From assembly GCA_030278955.1 (NCBI GenBank), contig JAOANR010000006.1, forward strand, positions 30,051,124 through 30,115,123: a stretch of DNA of 64,000 bases. The letters run 5' to 3'. Both the position numbers and the translations under genes were made by a program. Below the pieces are notes generated by a model. It was not told the origin of the DNA. It searched no databases and saw nothing but the letters and a program-made list of their open reading frames with translations. This document shows, in pieces, positions 1 to 12,812 of this stretch. Source of the stretch: Hygrophila difformis. Lineage: Eukaryota > Streptophyta > Magnoliopsida > Lamiales > Acanthaceae. The stretch's first letter is position 1. Each line of letters opens with the position of its first letter.

Positions 1-1
1 G

Positions 2-2802
2 ATGGCACCACTGGAAATGAAGGAGTTAAAAGACCAACTCGAGGAGCTGTTAGGAAAAGGGTATATAAGGCCGAGCACTTCCCCCTGGGGAGCACCGGTT
101 TTATTTGTTAAGAAGAAAGACGGAGGACTACGTCTTTGCATAGACTATCGAGGGTTAAACCAAGTGACTATCAAGAATAAATATCCACTGCCGAGAATAG
201 AGGATCTATTTGTTCAACTGAAGGGAGCTTCAGTATTCTCGAAGATCGACTTACGATCTGGGTATCACCAGTTGAGAATTGCCGAGAAGGACATCCCGAA
301 GACGGCATTTCGAACTCGATATGGTCACTACGAGTTCACACTGTTATCCTTTGGGTTAACAAATGCTCCGGCAATGTTCATGAACCTCATGAACAATGTG
401 TTTCGAGAGCTGTTAGATCAGTGTGTAGTGGTGTTCATTGATGACATCCTGATCTACTCGAAAAACGAGGAGGAGCACGCCCAACACTTGCACCAAGTGT
501 TAGGGACCTTGCGAAAGAATCAGCTATACGGCAAATTGTCCAAATGCGACTTTTGGTTGAAGGAGGTAGCATTTATTAGACATATAGTATCCGCTGATGG
601 AGTTTCAGTGGATCCGGCAAAAGTCTCTGCCGTAACTGAATGGGCAACTCCAAAGAGCCAAACTGAGATAAGGAGTTTTCTTGGATTAGCCGGGTACTAT
701 AGACGGTTCGTGAAGGATTTTTCGAAAATCGCACGACCTTTGACCCAGCTACTGAAGAAGGGAGTAAAATACGTGTTGACAGAGGCATGTGAGACAGCGT
801 TTCAAGAGCTGAAGAAACGACTCACAACCACACCCGTATTGACACTACCATTAGAGAATGGTGACTTCGAAGTTTACAGCGATGCTTCGAAGGACGGTTT
901 AGGTTGTGTCTTGATGCAAGACTCGAGAATCGTAGCGTATGCATCACGCCAACTGAAACCTCACGAGGAGAATTATCCGACACACGACCTGGAGTTGGCA
1001 GCGGTCGTTTTCGCTCTAAAGATATGGAGACATTATCTTTATGGGCGGAAGTGTCGAATGTTCACCGACCACAAGAGCTTGAAATATATATTCACTCAGA
1101 AGGAGTTGAATTTGAGACAGCGAAGGTGGTTGGAACTTATTAAGGACTACAATTTGGAGATAGCCTACCACGAGGGAAAGGCAAATGTGGTAGCCGATGC
1201 CCTAAGTCGGAAAACCCAACACGTGAGTGACAAGCTCGTTGGTAATTCCGCCGGCATTGTACATGGAGTTAGCAAGATTGGAGTTGGAACTTGTGCATCC
1301 GGGCACAGTGAGTGAAACGATCAACGCAATGGTCGTAGAAACTCCAATATTGGACGAGATTAAGCTCGCCCAACCGGGCGACGCGAAACTCGAGAAGATA
1401 AAGGGGTATATTGCCGAAGGAAAGGCGATAGGATTTGCTGTCCACGAGGATGGAAGCATTCGTTTCAAAGGGAGATGGTGCGTGCCCCTTAAATGTGCCG
1501 AGTTGAAGCGAAGGTTGATGGAGGAAGGGCACAACACGCCGTATTCAGTACATCCCGGAGGCGATAAGCTTTACAAAGATCTAAAGAAGATCTATTGGTG
1601 GCCGGGAATGAAGAAAGAAGTGGCAGACTTCGTGGCGAAATGTCTCACCTGCCAAAAGGTTAAGGCAGTACGACATAAACCCCTAGGACTGATGCAACCA
1701 CTAGAGATTCCAAGTTGGAAGTGGGATAGCATCTCAATGGATTTTGTCTCGGGATTACCCCGATCACCTAAAGGCATGAACAAGATTTGGGTGATTGTGG
1801 ATAGGCTAACGAAGACAGCCATATTTATCCCGATGAAGGACACGTGGACTATGGACCAACTGGCCCGAGCCTACGTTGATAATGTGGTACGACGACATGA
1901 AGTACCACATGACATCATTTCTGATAGAGACAGTAGATTTGTCTCTCATTTTTGGACGGAGCTACAAAAAGCTCTCGGTACTCAAATCAAGATGAGCACC
2001 GCATTCCACCCAATGACGGATGGACAAACCGAGAGAACAATCCAAACACTAGAAGACATGCTGTGAGCATGCGTGTTGGAATTTAAGGGAAATTGGGAAT
2101 CCCATCTACCCTTAATCGAATTCTCTTATAATAATAGCTACCATGCTAGCATTGGCATGACACCTTTCGAGGCGTTGTATGGACGAAAGTGCCGAAGCCC
2201 GTTGAGCTGGGAAGAAAACACTAAGTCTGTGGTAGTGGGACCACAACTTATTGAAGACATGGCTCAACAAATCAAAGTGATTCAAGGTAAAATGAAAGCC
2301 GCTCAAGACCGTCAGAAGAGTTACGCTGACTCGAGACGACGAGACCTAGAATTTCAAGTGGGAGATAGGGTCATGCTAAAGATATCACCCATGAAGGGGT
2401 GATGCGCTTTGGCAAACAAGGAAAGTTGAGTCCTCGATACATAGGACCTTACGAGATTCTAGAACGAGTCGGAAATTTAGCCTACCGACTGGCTTTACCG
2501 CTACAACTAGATCGAGTTCATGATATCTTCCATGTGTCACAACTAAAGAAGTATGTACCGGACCCGACACATGTACTTCAACCAGAGATAATTGAACTCG
2601 ATGAGGATTTGACTTATGAAGAAGTCCCAGTGCGTATTCTAGACACTAAGAGCGAGTAACTAAGAACAAAACCGTCAAAATGATCAAGGTTCTTTGGTCG
2701 AACCACGAAAGTGAGACGGCAACTTGGGAGGTAGAATCCGACATGAGAGAACGCTACCCGACATTGTTCCAAACCGACACCGACACATTTATGGGGTCAT
2801 AA
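2..2802 (+). pseudogene. gypsy pol: RT, RNase H, integrase, chromodomain-like tail (broken)
   Basis: Reverse transcriptase, RNase H and integrase of a gypsy element, which would copy and integrate its RNA. RT shows [23 protein letters not shown] and the catalytic FIDDILIYS near base 440. RNase H follows with [11 protein letters not shown] near base 870. Integrase carries the H..H..CLTC zinc finger near 1530-1660, MDFVSGLP near 1738, SDRDSRF near 1921 and the final E near 2030. The tail to about 2800 (TWEVESDMRERYP) fits a chromovirus C-terminus. The reading frame is broken: a frame change between 1227 and 1315, a TGA at 2064-2066, a one-base loss near 2400, a TAA at 2657-2659 and another shift near 2670. 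The copy is dead. The family call is firm; the lineage (Tekay/Del-like) is inferred. Confidence 0.92.
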
Positions 2803-3017
2803 CTGCAATCTTAAGGGGGAGAGGATGTCATACCATCCATTTTTCATGCATTTTTGTACACAAACAATTTTGAACTACGTTATGGCTTGATCCCTTCATA
2901 GGGTACGTAGGCAGCTTAGAAGTTTAATTCTAAGTTCAGTCACAAAATAATAAAACAAACAAAAGACCTTAGCACGAGAAAAGCCGAAACACAACTTCGA
3001 GGACGAAGTTGATTCTT

Positions 3018-3030
3018 AAGGAGGGTAGAC
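3018..3030 (+). other. polypurine tract of the gypsy element
   Basis: The purine-rich run AAGGAGGGTAGAC sits directly before the LTR start TGTAATACCCG. This is the expected place for the plus-strand primer of reverse transcription. Confidence 0.7.
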
Positions 3031-5523
3031 TGTAATACCCGAGAATTTTGCAACATAAAACCAATAATTAAATAAATAAACAATAATTAAATAAACAATA
3101 AATAAAATAAATAAAATAAATAAATAAATCCAACAAATAAAGAAATAAATAAAGATAAGGAAATGAGAAATGAGATTTAACTTAAAAAGGAAATTAAAAG
3201 GAAATTAATTAAATAAAAAGAATTATTAAAGGTAAATAAATTGCACAACGAAACCCGACACCAATAAACTCGAGAACTCGAGTCCAAACATAAATTATAC
3301 GGGGTTTCTATTTCCGTAAACCCGAAGATACCCCGGAAATCGGAATACGGAAGCATAGGGGGATAGAAGTCCGAAAGAGATGAGGAAAGGCACGACGGAT
3401 CGCACGACCCGCCCGGACCGAAGTCCAGGCGAGTGCCGCGTGGTGGCCGCGCGGTCAAAGGGAAAAAGGCGCGTCACGACCGCGCCGCTGGACAGATTCG
3501 CCGGGTGTGAGATTTACTTGCCCGAATCCGGATTTTCCGACTTCGGTTGAACACCATTCGGCTCAAGACTCTTAGAGGCAGACCTTGGACGCCCATAGGT
3601 CTTGTTTACCTATAAATAAGCCCTCTTGAAAGCTCCGAACACTTTTCCAAAACCCTACAACTCTCTATACGTTCGAAAACCCTAATTCCGCAGTCGTCGG
3701 AGGTACGAAACCAAGGTGAGGACTGTTTGGACGAAAATTTGAAGATCTCCAGTGTCGTGGTAAGCTTCGATCCGATCCTTGTTCCATATACGATTCGAAA
3801 ACGAATCCTAACCTTCTTCTTTTTCTTTCTACACCCCGAATAGGATCTAGAACGTAGAACCCGACGAACGGAGAGGATAAACGGTGGACTGGAAGCCACG
3901 CCTTCGAAATAGACGATCCCGGACATCTACAAATCTGTAAGTTAATACTTACATGGTTTTGGGAAAAATTAAAACACGAAAACTAAAAGCTTAATCGAAT
4001 CTTTCAAAAATCTGTCAACGAATGATTTTTCACGGTGCAACAGTTTTGTCGAATTTTTCCGAACCCTTAAACGACTTCAGACGGAAAAACTTAAAACATG
4101 AAAAACGTTTCTAAGGCTTAGATCTATCTACTGTAAAATTTTCAGAATTTTTAGAGACGTTTTGATATTTGAAATCCACCCGAAACCAAACTGCTAAAAC
4201 TTGGATCTTGAAATTCTTGACAGAACTTAGGTCCGATCTTGATCACGTTTTTGACATTAGTTCTAGACCGATTTAGATCTTTGGCCGAAAGAAAGTCTCT
4301 GTAAAATTTCATTAAATTTGGAGTTGATTTGCTATGATAGATCTTGATAATCTTGAACTGTTGTATACGAAATTCGGACAGATTAATGTTATGACGAAAA
4401 TTGATATTTTTGACCTGTTTTGGTATCTCGGATTGAAAACGTAAAAACACAAAAGTTATTCATCTCGATGTTTCTGAGTCAGTGGTAAAATTTCAGAATT
4501 TTTGGAATTAAACTCGATTTTTAATGAATTTTAGAGTAAACTGTGGTTGACCGAGTTAAATCTTGAAATCTTGTTGAAACGGTAAAACTAGCCTTTAAGG
4601 TTTAAACGAATAGAAGACTCTTTGAAATAAATATATGAAATCTGGAAATTAGGAAATCCCCTTTACAAACTTGATCTTTAAAATTAGGGGGTGAGTGCTC
4701 TGCAGGGTGCCCTCCTAACGATTCACTTCGTGCCTTTATGGACGATGGTGACCCCGCGCGAAATATTTGAGATATGTTGCCAAAACGGCATGAGATATAT
4801 GGCCTACACTCTCGTGAATATCCATATGGGTTTCCCGAGGCTCCGGAGTGGTACTGGGTATGGCAGATACGGCTGCGGCCGCCGGTTTCCGGCTAAACTT
4901 GTTGACATCGCGATGCAATCGTGAAACTCTTGATATACTAAATCTTGGGTGTAATGGGGATAGTTAAATATTTAATTGTTGTCTATTAAATTATTAAATG
5001 CTTTATTTAAATTAATTATGGCTTTATTTAAATTAGTTATGAATATTATCATGCTTTTATGTAAATATTAAATTAATAGCTTTTAAACCCTACGATCATG
5101 CATGTGTTAACTTACTCAGCAAGTTGTGCTGACCAAACCATTTTATTTTCCTTTTTCCTTACAGAGTATGTGGAATGATCATGAGCACAACCATGCATGG
5201 GGGAAATTATATTTTTGCAAACCTTATTATTTAAATTCTTGCATTAGACATTAGAATAAACGGGCCTGTTTAACCCGTGTTTTGACCATGTCGGTCGTAT
5301 TTACATTTCCGCTGCAATATTATACTTAAATACTATTTCCGCTGCGTTATGATATTATTATTTTCGAGACTATATTGTATGGGCTGTTTGCAAATGTTTT
5401 AAATACTTTTAAATACTGAAATACCTAGCCTTGCATCTCTTTAGTAAGCTGAGAAACCGTGTCTTACTAGGGAGGTGTGGCGGTGACATCCCGACCTGGG
5501 TGACCAAAAACCGGGGTGTTACA
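3031..5523 (+). repeat. 3' LTR of gypsy element (2,493 bp)
   Basis: The LTR starts TGTAATACCCG and ends CGGGGTGTTACA, a clear short inverted terminal repeat with TG...CA ends. Its length of about 2.5 kb is long for plant LTRs but usual for Del/Tekay-type gypsy elements. It carries a TATA-like box near 3610 and no long open frame. Several AATAAA-like tracts occur in its AT-rich first 200 bases. Confidence 0.85.
3610..3618 (+). promoter_or_regulatory. TATA box in gypsy LTR
   Basis: CTATAAATA lies in a GC-balanced stretch about 580 bp into the LTR. It is the best candidate for the retroelement transcription start (U3/R border shortly downstream). Confidence 0.55.
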
Positions 5524-8500
5524 TTTTATTTCCCATTTCCTCTGGAATTTTGTTTTGGTTTCGAAGTTTTCATTTTTTGGCATCTGTCTTGGCTTGTGGA
5601 GTAGCTGATTAGACATTTGGACTGGGAATAAGTCGCCTTTCTGATTTCTACAGCTCCCTATTGTGTTAGAAAAGCTATGAACTTCTTTAGCGCAGATGCT
5701 ATGCTATGCCTGAGATGCCATGGGGAATTTTCGAGAATGCCTGATGGGAGTGGGCAGTGTAGATAAGGATACACACTTTATTCTTTTGGGAGCTTTTGAG
5801 TGTTCTTAACAACTACAGTTAGTTTTGTCGAACGCACCCAATACATTGATCCTATATGTCTGTCTTATTTTTGAACCATGACTTAGAGGTACTCCTGTAA
5901 TATTATTGAAATATGACCCTTTAATTTGCATTGTCAAATCTTTTCCTTTATTTATTGTTACTGAATTCTGTGAATATTTTTTTTTATCGCACTTGAATTT
6001 TCCCTGTGCTAATGTAGTTTTCGGCCTTGCAGATTGTAGAGGATTATTCTCATTGTGACTGCCTCCCAGAATACTATGCAAGTATAATATAATTGACTCA
6101 TATACATCCTCGCCGTCAAGATGACAGTTGCATTAGTTACTAACTTAGGTGCTATAATTGTATCAATCGTATAAGATTAAGATGACAACGCACGAGTCAA
6201 TAGATTTTTATAGATTAAGATGACAAAGCATGAGTCAATATATTTTTTCATCGTGTCTTTTGACTTTTATAGATTTATATTCTTTATATCATTTGTTCAT
6301 CTAGGCTTCTACGAATTTAGCGCTAACCTTTTTTGTTCTTAGATATGAACAGTACAAAAATTTTGGGTTCTATAGAAGCATAGAAGAGAATCTTTAATAC
6401 ATGAAATCCATGGTGGTAAAAAGGATACCAATTTTTTTTCTTATTTTCCAATTTTTAAGATTGCACTTTTTGCCTTTAGTAGGTTTGGGTGAATGCAACG
6501 CTCTTTCTTTTTTAATTAACTTATCCTTTAGTACATGAATTTCTTTTAGTTAGTGAGTTATACTCTGTTTTACTTATTCAGTTATCCTCTATTTTATCCA
6601 AAAAGTAGTGATGTTGGAAAGTGCGTTTGGGAAAGTGTAAGGACACTGAGGTCCAGGTTCATTGTTAGCTTGCCCGTTCATTTACGGTTTAGGGACAATG
6701 CTAGCTATTTTCCCCAATAGTATTTTACTTTACCAAGTTCTTCAGCTGTATTGCTATTGTTATTTGTTGGTCACTCTCTTCTACCAGCATTTGATTACCT
6801 TTAATACAATGCTTTTGTCAATTGTTGTCTTATGATGTTCTTTGAGGTTGGCTGGAAAACATTAACAAAAACCCCCACATAAGGTGCTCTATTCATCGGT
6901 ATAGCCACATACTGTTTAAGAACATAAATATTTTGACTTTTAATGTGTTCCATGGTATATTGGTGACTGATACACACTTAGGCATTGCAAAATCCATTTA
7001 AATATGGGGAAACAAATTGTTGGCAACAGAAGCTTTCACTACTTTGTTAGTACATTTACACTTTAGTATCAGTGCCATGTAAATTATTAGCATTCTATCT
7101 CCATGAAGAATTTGATATTTTACCACTAAGCTCTGTAATATGGATGATGATTGATGTATTTCCTCTTTAGTCTCACACAGTCACACAATATGGTATCTTT
7201 AATTTTTCTGACCCTTAAATTTTTCCTTCTACAAATAGTGCATGTCTTCTGTACTTGCTACTTTAATTTATTTTCATTGCTCTGTGCTTTGTCCAAACAT
7301 GGGTAGGATTAGTCTAGACGAGATCAACGGGACTTTTGATTTCATAACCTAATATTTTTCAGTTCCTTTGTAGTTTTGATTTTAATATTTTATTTGTAGT
7401 TGATTCCAGTCCATTCTTCATTTTTTGGGTTTGCTTCAATTTTCTACTCAAACTGATTTTGGTTGTTCAATAGTACCTATGTGGATATCTATTATTCTTT
7501 TGGATGGTTTAATCGTTCTTTATTGTGGTTTATGAACTTCTTGAATTCAATTTTGTGGTGGAATCTCATGGTGCTTACTATTATTCATAGAGGTTGAGCT
7601 ACTGATTCAATCGTCTTGAGTAATTTGACTCAAACTATCCGGCCTAGCTGCGTTCGCTTATGAAGCCTTGCTGCTTCTTATCCTTGCCCCTTTCCCCCCT
7701 TTTCCGCTATTGGCTCTGTGTTTCTCTTGTCTCATCTTACAACTTCGAACAGACATTACTCATGCCATTATAATTACTGGTTGTCCTGTGCTTTTGCCAT
7801 CCATATTTTGTTATTGTTCTGGGATTCAATTATTATGTCCGTGTAATCCAGTCTTTCTATCCTTTGTTCACATCCTATAATTTCTACTGATTAAAAAACG
7901 GCAATTAACTATGCATACGCATCAAAAATAAGGAGCCTGCTCCATCCTATTACCAGCTACAATGTCTATTGGATGTCTATTATACAGGTTCAAAGGGCAT
8001 TGCAGGCACCCAACGGACTTGTTACATGGGTGATGGGTTACAATGTGCCTTTAAAGCATAAAATGTCTTGCATTGGCTGATTTAGTGACATTTTATTCAG
8101 GTAATTAAATTCTACTTGTAGGCCAGAAACATCTGATTTGGAGAAACAACTTTCTGATCAATCCAATAGACTTCACAACCTTCAAGAGATGGTTGATGAT
8201 CTAGCATCAAAGGTTGTCAAGCTTTCATTATGTGGAATGAATTGATATTATTGGGTATGCTGAGTTGATAAATTGTTATTGATATCTTAGTTCATTTCTG
8301 TCATATCCCTACTACCCTGTGTATATTGTATGCTGATTACCTTTTGAAAGAATTGGTGGCCATTGGTCATGTATTTTGTGGTTGAGAGTAGAATTCTTCT
8401 TGTACCTTTATTTCATTCATTTTTCCCCTTGGTCTGTGTCTTTTGTGGATTTACATCTCAGAACCTCATAAGGCATGTTGCTATTTCATTTATTTTATAT

Positions 8501-9187
8501 TTTGCAGAAGATCCCGCTAATACATATACTATGAAATGTAGCTAGCCACACCCCAACAGTTCGGCTTCTCCATGAATCCATGCATCGAATCGCCTACCGT
8601 ATTCATGCTCCTGGTTCTGTACTTTGCCCTTACTATTGGTTATGTTCCTCTATTTCAAGTTAATCATGTTTCATATCCTTTTTATGCCTCTTGCCAGATT
8701 TCGCTAGCTCCTTGTGCCCCTTCTACATATCAACGTTGTTTCATTTGCTATTCACTGTTTTCTCGAGCAAAGGTAAATTGCCCATTCTTTAATATCAGTT
8801 TTGTGGACCAAATTGTTGGTAAAGTTATTGTCATTACAAATTCTTCCATAAGAAATTGTATTACCTTTGTAAAATTCCAGCTTCGTTTCTTAACCAATGC
8901 TTTTTCCTTTTGTTTGATTATCCTCTTGTTTTCGTATTCCTAACCAATAACCCTCAAATCCATTGGCTTACAAGAGTTTCATACAGAAATTGGAAATGTA
9001 TGCTTGAAAACAAATCATTTATTTAAAATTACATCATTATTACTTTATCTATACAATAACCTTATCTTCTTAATTAGGAAACAATTCTCTGGAAACAAAT
9101 TGTTGTCGATAGGAAGTTAGGAACTCACATACACTTACCTATAATTATTTTTTCTTTCTCCATAGGCAGTTGTACATCCCTTTTACG
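5524..9187 (+). other. exon-like fragments in intron-like DNA, possibly Helitron cargo
   Basis: There is no long frame here, but the + strand is T-rich like plant introns and has a few exon-like pieces. About 5650-5755 reads as a cysteine-containing peptide (LCLRCHGEFSRMPDG). 6032-6077 follows TTGCAG and reads VEDYSHCDCLPEYY. 8123-8210 follows TTGTAG and reads a coiled-coil-like peptide (DLEKQLSDQSNRLHNLQE). I do not recognise the source gene. These may be captured or relict exons carried by the Helitron whose 3' end is at 9214. The 5' end of such an element was not found. Confidence 0.3.
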
Positions 9188-9214
9188 CTGTGCATCGCAC
9201 AGGTCTCCAACTAG
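9188..9214 (+). mobile_element. Helitron 3' terminus (hairpin plus CTAG)
   Basis: CTGTGC, loop ATC, GCACAG form a perfect 6 bp stem at 9188-9202. Eight bases later comes CTAG at 9211-9214, followed by T. A short GC-rich hairpin 8-12 nt before CTRR, with insertion before T, is the standard Helitron 3' end. The 5' TC end was not located, so the element's extent is unknown. Confidence 0.6.
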
Positions 9215-9540
9215 TTTTGTACTACAACCGCTCATAAATAAATGACACATTCCTCATTTCACACAATTCCAAATATATTTGCAATTCTTATTAATTTAAT
9301 TATATACAAGTAAAAAATGAATAATATTTTGATATTATAAAACTATGTTATTAGATGAATACAATAATATTTGACTATATTTTTTATATTTTTTTATTTA
9401 ATTGAATTACAAAGTTTTTCAACGAAACAAACTCTTGTAAAGTACTTGTATTTTTTTCCAACTGCGTCTTTTTACCTGTCCAGAAATGTCCCTGTAATTA
9501 TTACAAGTTCAGCCCAGCCCATAAAACCCAATCAAAAAAA

Positions 9541-9738
9541 GTTGGAGGTTCGAATCCCCACCAGCCTCCTATCCCTCCCTTATTCTCCTTTGTAATTGTG
9601 TGCATTTTTAATCTCGTTTGTAATTGTGTGACACCCTTTTATTCTTCTTTGTAATTATGTGCCTTTTTTATTCTCCTTTGTAATTGTGTGGCATGGGCTC
9701 CCACCACCTCTTTTCCAGGCCTTCAATGGTTCATAAAA
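9541..9738 (+). repeat. tRNA-derived SINE-like repeat, copy 1
   Basis: GGTTCGAATCC at 9547-9557 matches a pol III B box. It is followed by TATCCCTCCCTTATTC and the phrase TTTGTAATTGTGTG, which is reiterated about four times (near 9588, 9618, 9648 and 9678). The copy ends in a GGCATGGGCTC stretch and an A-rich tail at 9733-9746. Copies 2 and 3 in this window (36.8 and 53.5 kb) share the B-box and the TTATCCCTTGTAATTTGTGTG type tail. Confidence 0.55.
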
Positions 9739-9746
9739 AAAAAAAA

Positions 9747-9962
9747 GACCGCGGCTATTCCTACTCCAAGTTTTACTAACATCACCCCATTGCTAAGTAT
9801 ACCCCATCCACAAATTTAAAAATTATACCATATTCTACATACACCCCATAGCAAAAGACATAGTTACCCTTATACAAAAAATAGAAAAATATAGTCCAAA
9901 TCCTACACCCTAAATGCTTCATACACCCCACCCCTACACCCCATTCCCTTCCTCCCTCCCAG
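9747..9962 (+). repeat. dispersed repeat with CGGCTATTC end, copy A
   Basis: The repeat begins near GCGGCTATTCCTACTCC, then TTTTACTAACATCACCCC, and later has CTACATACACCCCA and CCCTAAATGCTTCATACA. The same ordered blocks occur on the opposite strand at 23.11-23.44 kb. There is no coding potential. Confidence 0.5.
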
Positions 9963-10440
9963 GCGAATGAAACTTTTGACAATTTCGTAACACGAGTATT
10001 TTCTAAAATAACCCAGGTAAATTTATTAAACGAAAGGAGTTATGATTCACGGGAAAGGGGTTTAAGGATATATTCCACTTTTTATTACTCATGTGGGGTG
10101 CTTTGATTTCAAACGGCGCTGTGGTCCTCCCCGTCATGAAACTTTTGACAAATTTCGTGGTGCAACCAGGATAGACAGTTCAGTCTCGACCTTCAGTCTG
10201 TCACACTGAAGGTCCCCGGTATCTGCGCCATGATACTTTTCATAATTTCATGTCATGAGATTCCCTGCCATGAAACTTTCAATACATTTCCCATTATATG
10301 AGTATTTTCTGAAAAACAATAATCCCGGTTTTCAATTTTATTTGATGAAACCAATTTATGAAGGCGGAGTTGGGATTAGGGATATATTTATAGGTTGTCA
10401 CGTTTTTATTTACTCGTGTTAAGAAACTGTGCCCCCGAAA
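9963..10440 (+). repeat. two diverged direct repeats, about 306 bp apart
   Basis: GAGTATTTTCT recurs at 9994 and 10300, each followed by similar blocks ending in a GATATAT...TTTATT-ACTC-TGT segment. The phrase ATGAAACTTTT(GAC) recurs near 9967, 10136, 10230 and 10271. Function is unknown and no gene is seen. Confidence 0.45.
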
Positions 10441-10559
10441 GCGCACGGAGTCAAAAATTGCAGTATTTATAGTAAGTACCGGATCGTTCATTGGAGGATG
10501 TGCGATGGAAGCAGGGCCCACGCCATTTACTAAGATTTTCCACTCGGTTACTCGATTCG

Positions 10560-12780
10560 AGTTTGTGTTTTGACTATCAACTACTTGACAGAAGTTAAAC
10601 TAAGCTATGAAAGCAATTAAAATAAAGCAGATAAAATCATTCTAGAAAGCGAATTAAGTTTAATCTAAGAAAGCAATAAAATTAGTCTAAGAAAGCAATT
10701 AAGATTATTCTAAGAAAGCAGATTTAAAATGAGACAGAAGGGACAGGAAGAAAATAATAAAAATTGGACCAGATTCAGATGAAACACAATTAAACTTCCA
10801 TTTTGTTACGCAGATCTCAGCTTGGGATAATCCTTCAGTTAGCTAACTCTCATGTTCTCTGTACCATGTTCCCTTTAACAGACAGGTACTTACAGTAAGA
10901 GTTTACATGCTCTTAAGAAAACATAATCTAAGATACCACAGACTCATAACTCCCTTCACAGGCCTTGCAAAGTTATATTATTTATCTGTGGTGGACAAGC
11001 AACACCTGACAAATCATTAGTTGAAGTGTCAAGTACCGCTATCATTCCCCCATGTCACACCCAAAGATTCTAATCAAGCCCTGAACTATCCCTTAACTAT
11101 CAGTCCTAATAGCAGTTACGCAACTCTCAATACAACCGAGTGACCTCTAAAGAAAGCAGTTAAAAGAAAGCGGTAAAAGAAAGCGGTAAAGAAAGCATTT
11201 AAAATCCTATCACTCGGAGGTTTTTTTGAAAGTCTGACCCTGGTAGTAAAAGAAAGCCCCCAGTCAGAATGACCGGGTGTGGATCAAGAATTCCCGGATC
11301 TCGGTGAGCCGCTCGCAGTGTTCACTTCCTTCCGGGTGGTTATGAGATACAAACTAATGAAACGAACTAATAAATTAGTTCGTTCCGGATGCACTCACTC
11401 AGGACTCAAAAATAGGCTTTGGCAGAAGAGGATCGCAGTTGAAAGGAGCTCAACCCTACCTTAGAAAATAACCAAGGCCCACATGTTGTTCTTCTAGTAT
11501 TATCTATTACACCTTATCTGAATCCAAGTGGACCCTGAGTCAGTGCAATATTTAATAAAAGATTTCCAACATATAGCAATTTTGGAAAATAATAGATTTG
11601 AAAATCATTCCCTAAACAGGTACTAGACTCTCAATAAGAACACAGACCCTTTCAGTCTAGGTGAGACCTAGTCGCTGACTCTGCTTCTAATTTCTCAAAA
11701 TCAACCCCCATTCGGATATGAATTAGTCATAACTGTGGAATTTATCCCTTACTCAGATCCGGATTTTATAAATGAATTTTTGTTGGAAATTTATTGTGAG
11801 ACATCTGATTAAAAATCACGACTTCTATGTCCAAGGGAAGGATCCCAAAATAATATGACCACAATAGTTACATAATATTATCATGCATAAATTTATAGAG
11901 AAGTGTAAAATTAAATAACCCAAAATATAAGGTGGGTTTAGACAGAACGTGAAACACAGAGATGAAATAGCCGGAGATAAGAAGAATTTTGGCTAAAGAG
12001 ATGACAAAATAATTAGGGTTAATTGGATTGCAGTTATCTGTGGTCCAGTTCCCTAATTATTAAGGTGAGATGATTTTAGACAGCAGAATAATCTTAAATG
12101 ACAGTGGTCGCTATCATTCAGACCCTTACTATCTGTGAATCGGATAAAAACCTACATGTTCTTTCACTGTCTTAATTACTAGACAACATTGACCTATGTC
12201 GTCTAGTGTTGGTACAGTTTGAGATTCGGGTTTGAAATTAAGATAAAGAAGAGAAAACTGTATCCGGATAGGAGTCAACTGAGCAGCTATTATAATCCCT
12301 GATGGACGAACCGCCAAGGCTTCCACCGACCACTATCCGGATCATGCAAAATAACATCTAGTAATTAATATACAGACCACGAGCTAGTTTATCCGTGTGG
12401 GAATACCCGCCAACATTAGTCTGTTATATCTCTTACTAGCTGTTTCACACAACACGGGTAAAGACAAAATAAATAAAAGAAAATATTTTTGGGTCATCTT
12501 GTATGAGAGACATTGGTTTCTCATGCAAGGATATGGAAATTAATCCATAATTACTCTTTATGGTCTAAATAATCACTCATTCCATAATTAATTAATTAAT
12601 CACAGTCATACTTAGATCATTAGAGTTTAATTTTTTAGAAGAGTCTTTTAATGGAAATTGAACAAAGTTCTTTATATCAATTTAATCATGGGTTGAGATC
12701 ATTGGATTTCAACCTCAAAAATATTAATACAAAGGTTCAATTAATTAATGGGGTGAGATGGAGAATAAAAATTTGGCAAA
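10560..12780. other. non-coding region with AAGAAAGCA word repeats
   Basis: I found no gene here. The word AAGAAAGCA(A/G) with slight variants recurs in two clusters, 10600-10735 and 11150-11205. The rest is unique-looking AT-rich DNA with stop codons in all frames, probably old transposon or spacer sequence. Confidence 0.4.
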
Positions 12781-12812
12781 GAAGTGCCAAGCCTGTCGTG
12801 GAACAGAGTTTG

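Larger units (their letters stand above)
1..5523 (+). mobile_element. Ty3/gypsy LTR retrotransposon (chromovirus type), 3' part
   Basis: The window opens inside the pol region of a gypsy element and runs through reverse transcriptase, RNase H, integrase and a C-terminal tail, then a purine-rich tract and a complete 3' LTR. The order RT-RNaseH-INT is the gypsy order, and the tail after integrase resembles the chromodomain end of Tekay/Del-type chromoviruses. The 5' LTR, primer site and gag lie outside the window, so the target duplication cannot be checked. Confidence 0.93.

Noticed and set aside
904..1843. Other frames within the gypsy pol region on both strands
   Set aside because: Shadows of the RT/RNase H/integrase coding strand, with no independent similarity.
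7668..8943. Small hydrophobic frames on +
   Set aside because: T-rich sequence reads as Leu/Phe/Ile in any frame. There are no start context, splice support or recognisable motifs.
9547..9557. A tRNA gene suggested by GGTTCGAATCC
   Set aside because: No acceptor stem, anticodon arm or A box at the right distance. It fits a tRNA-derived SINE instead.
10600..11205. CRISPR-like or regular spacer array from AAGAAAGCA repeats
   Set aside because: Spacing is irregular, the repeats are short and imperfect, and the genome is eukaryotic.
11053..11290. An LTR starting TGTCACACCC and ending near CCGGGTGTGG
   Set aside because: No matching TG...CA pair, second LTR or target duplication could be found.
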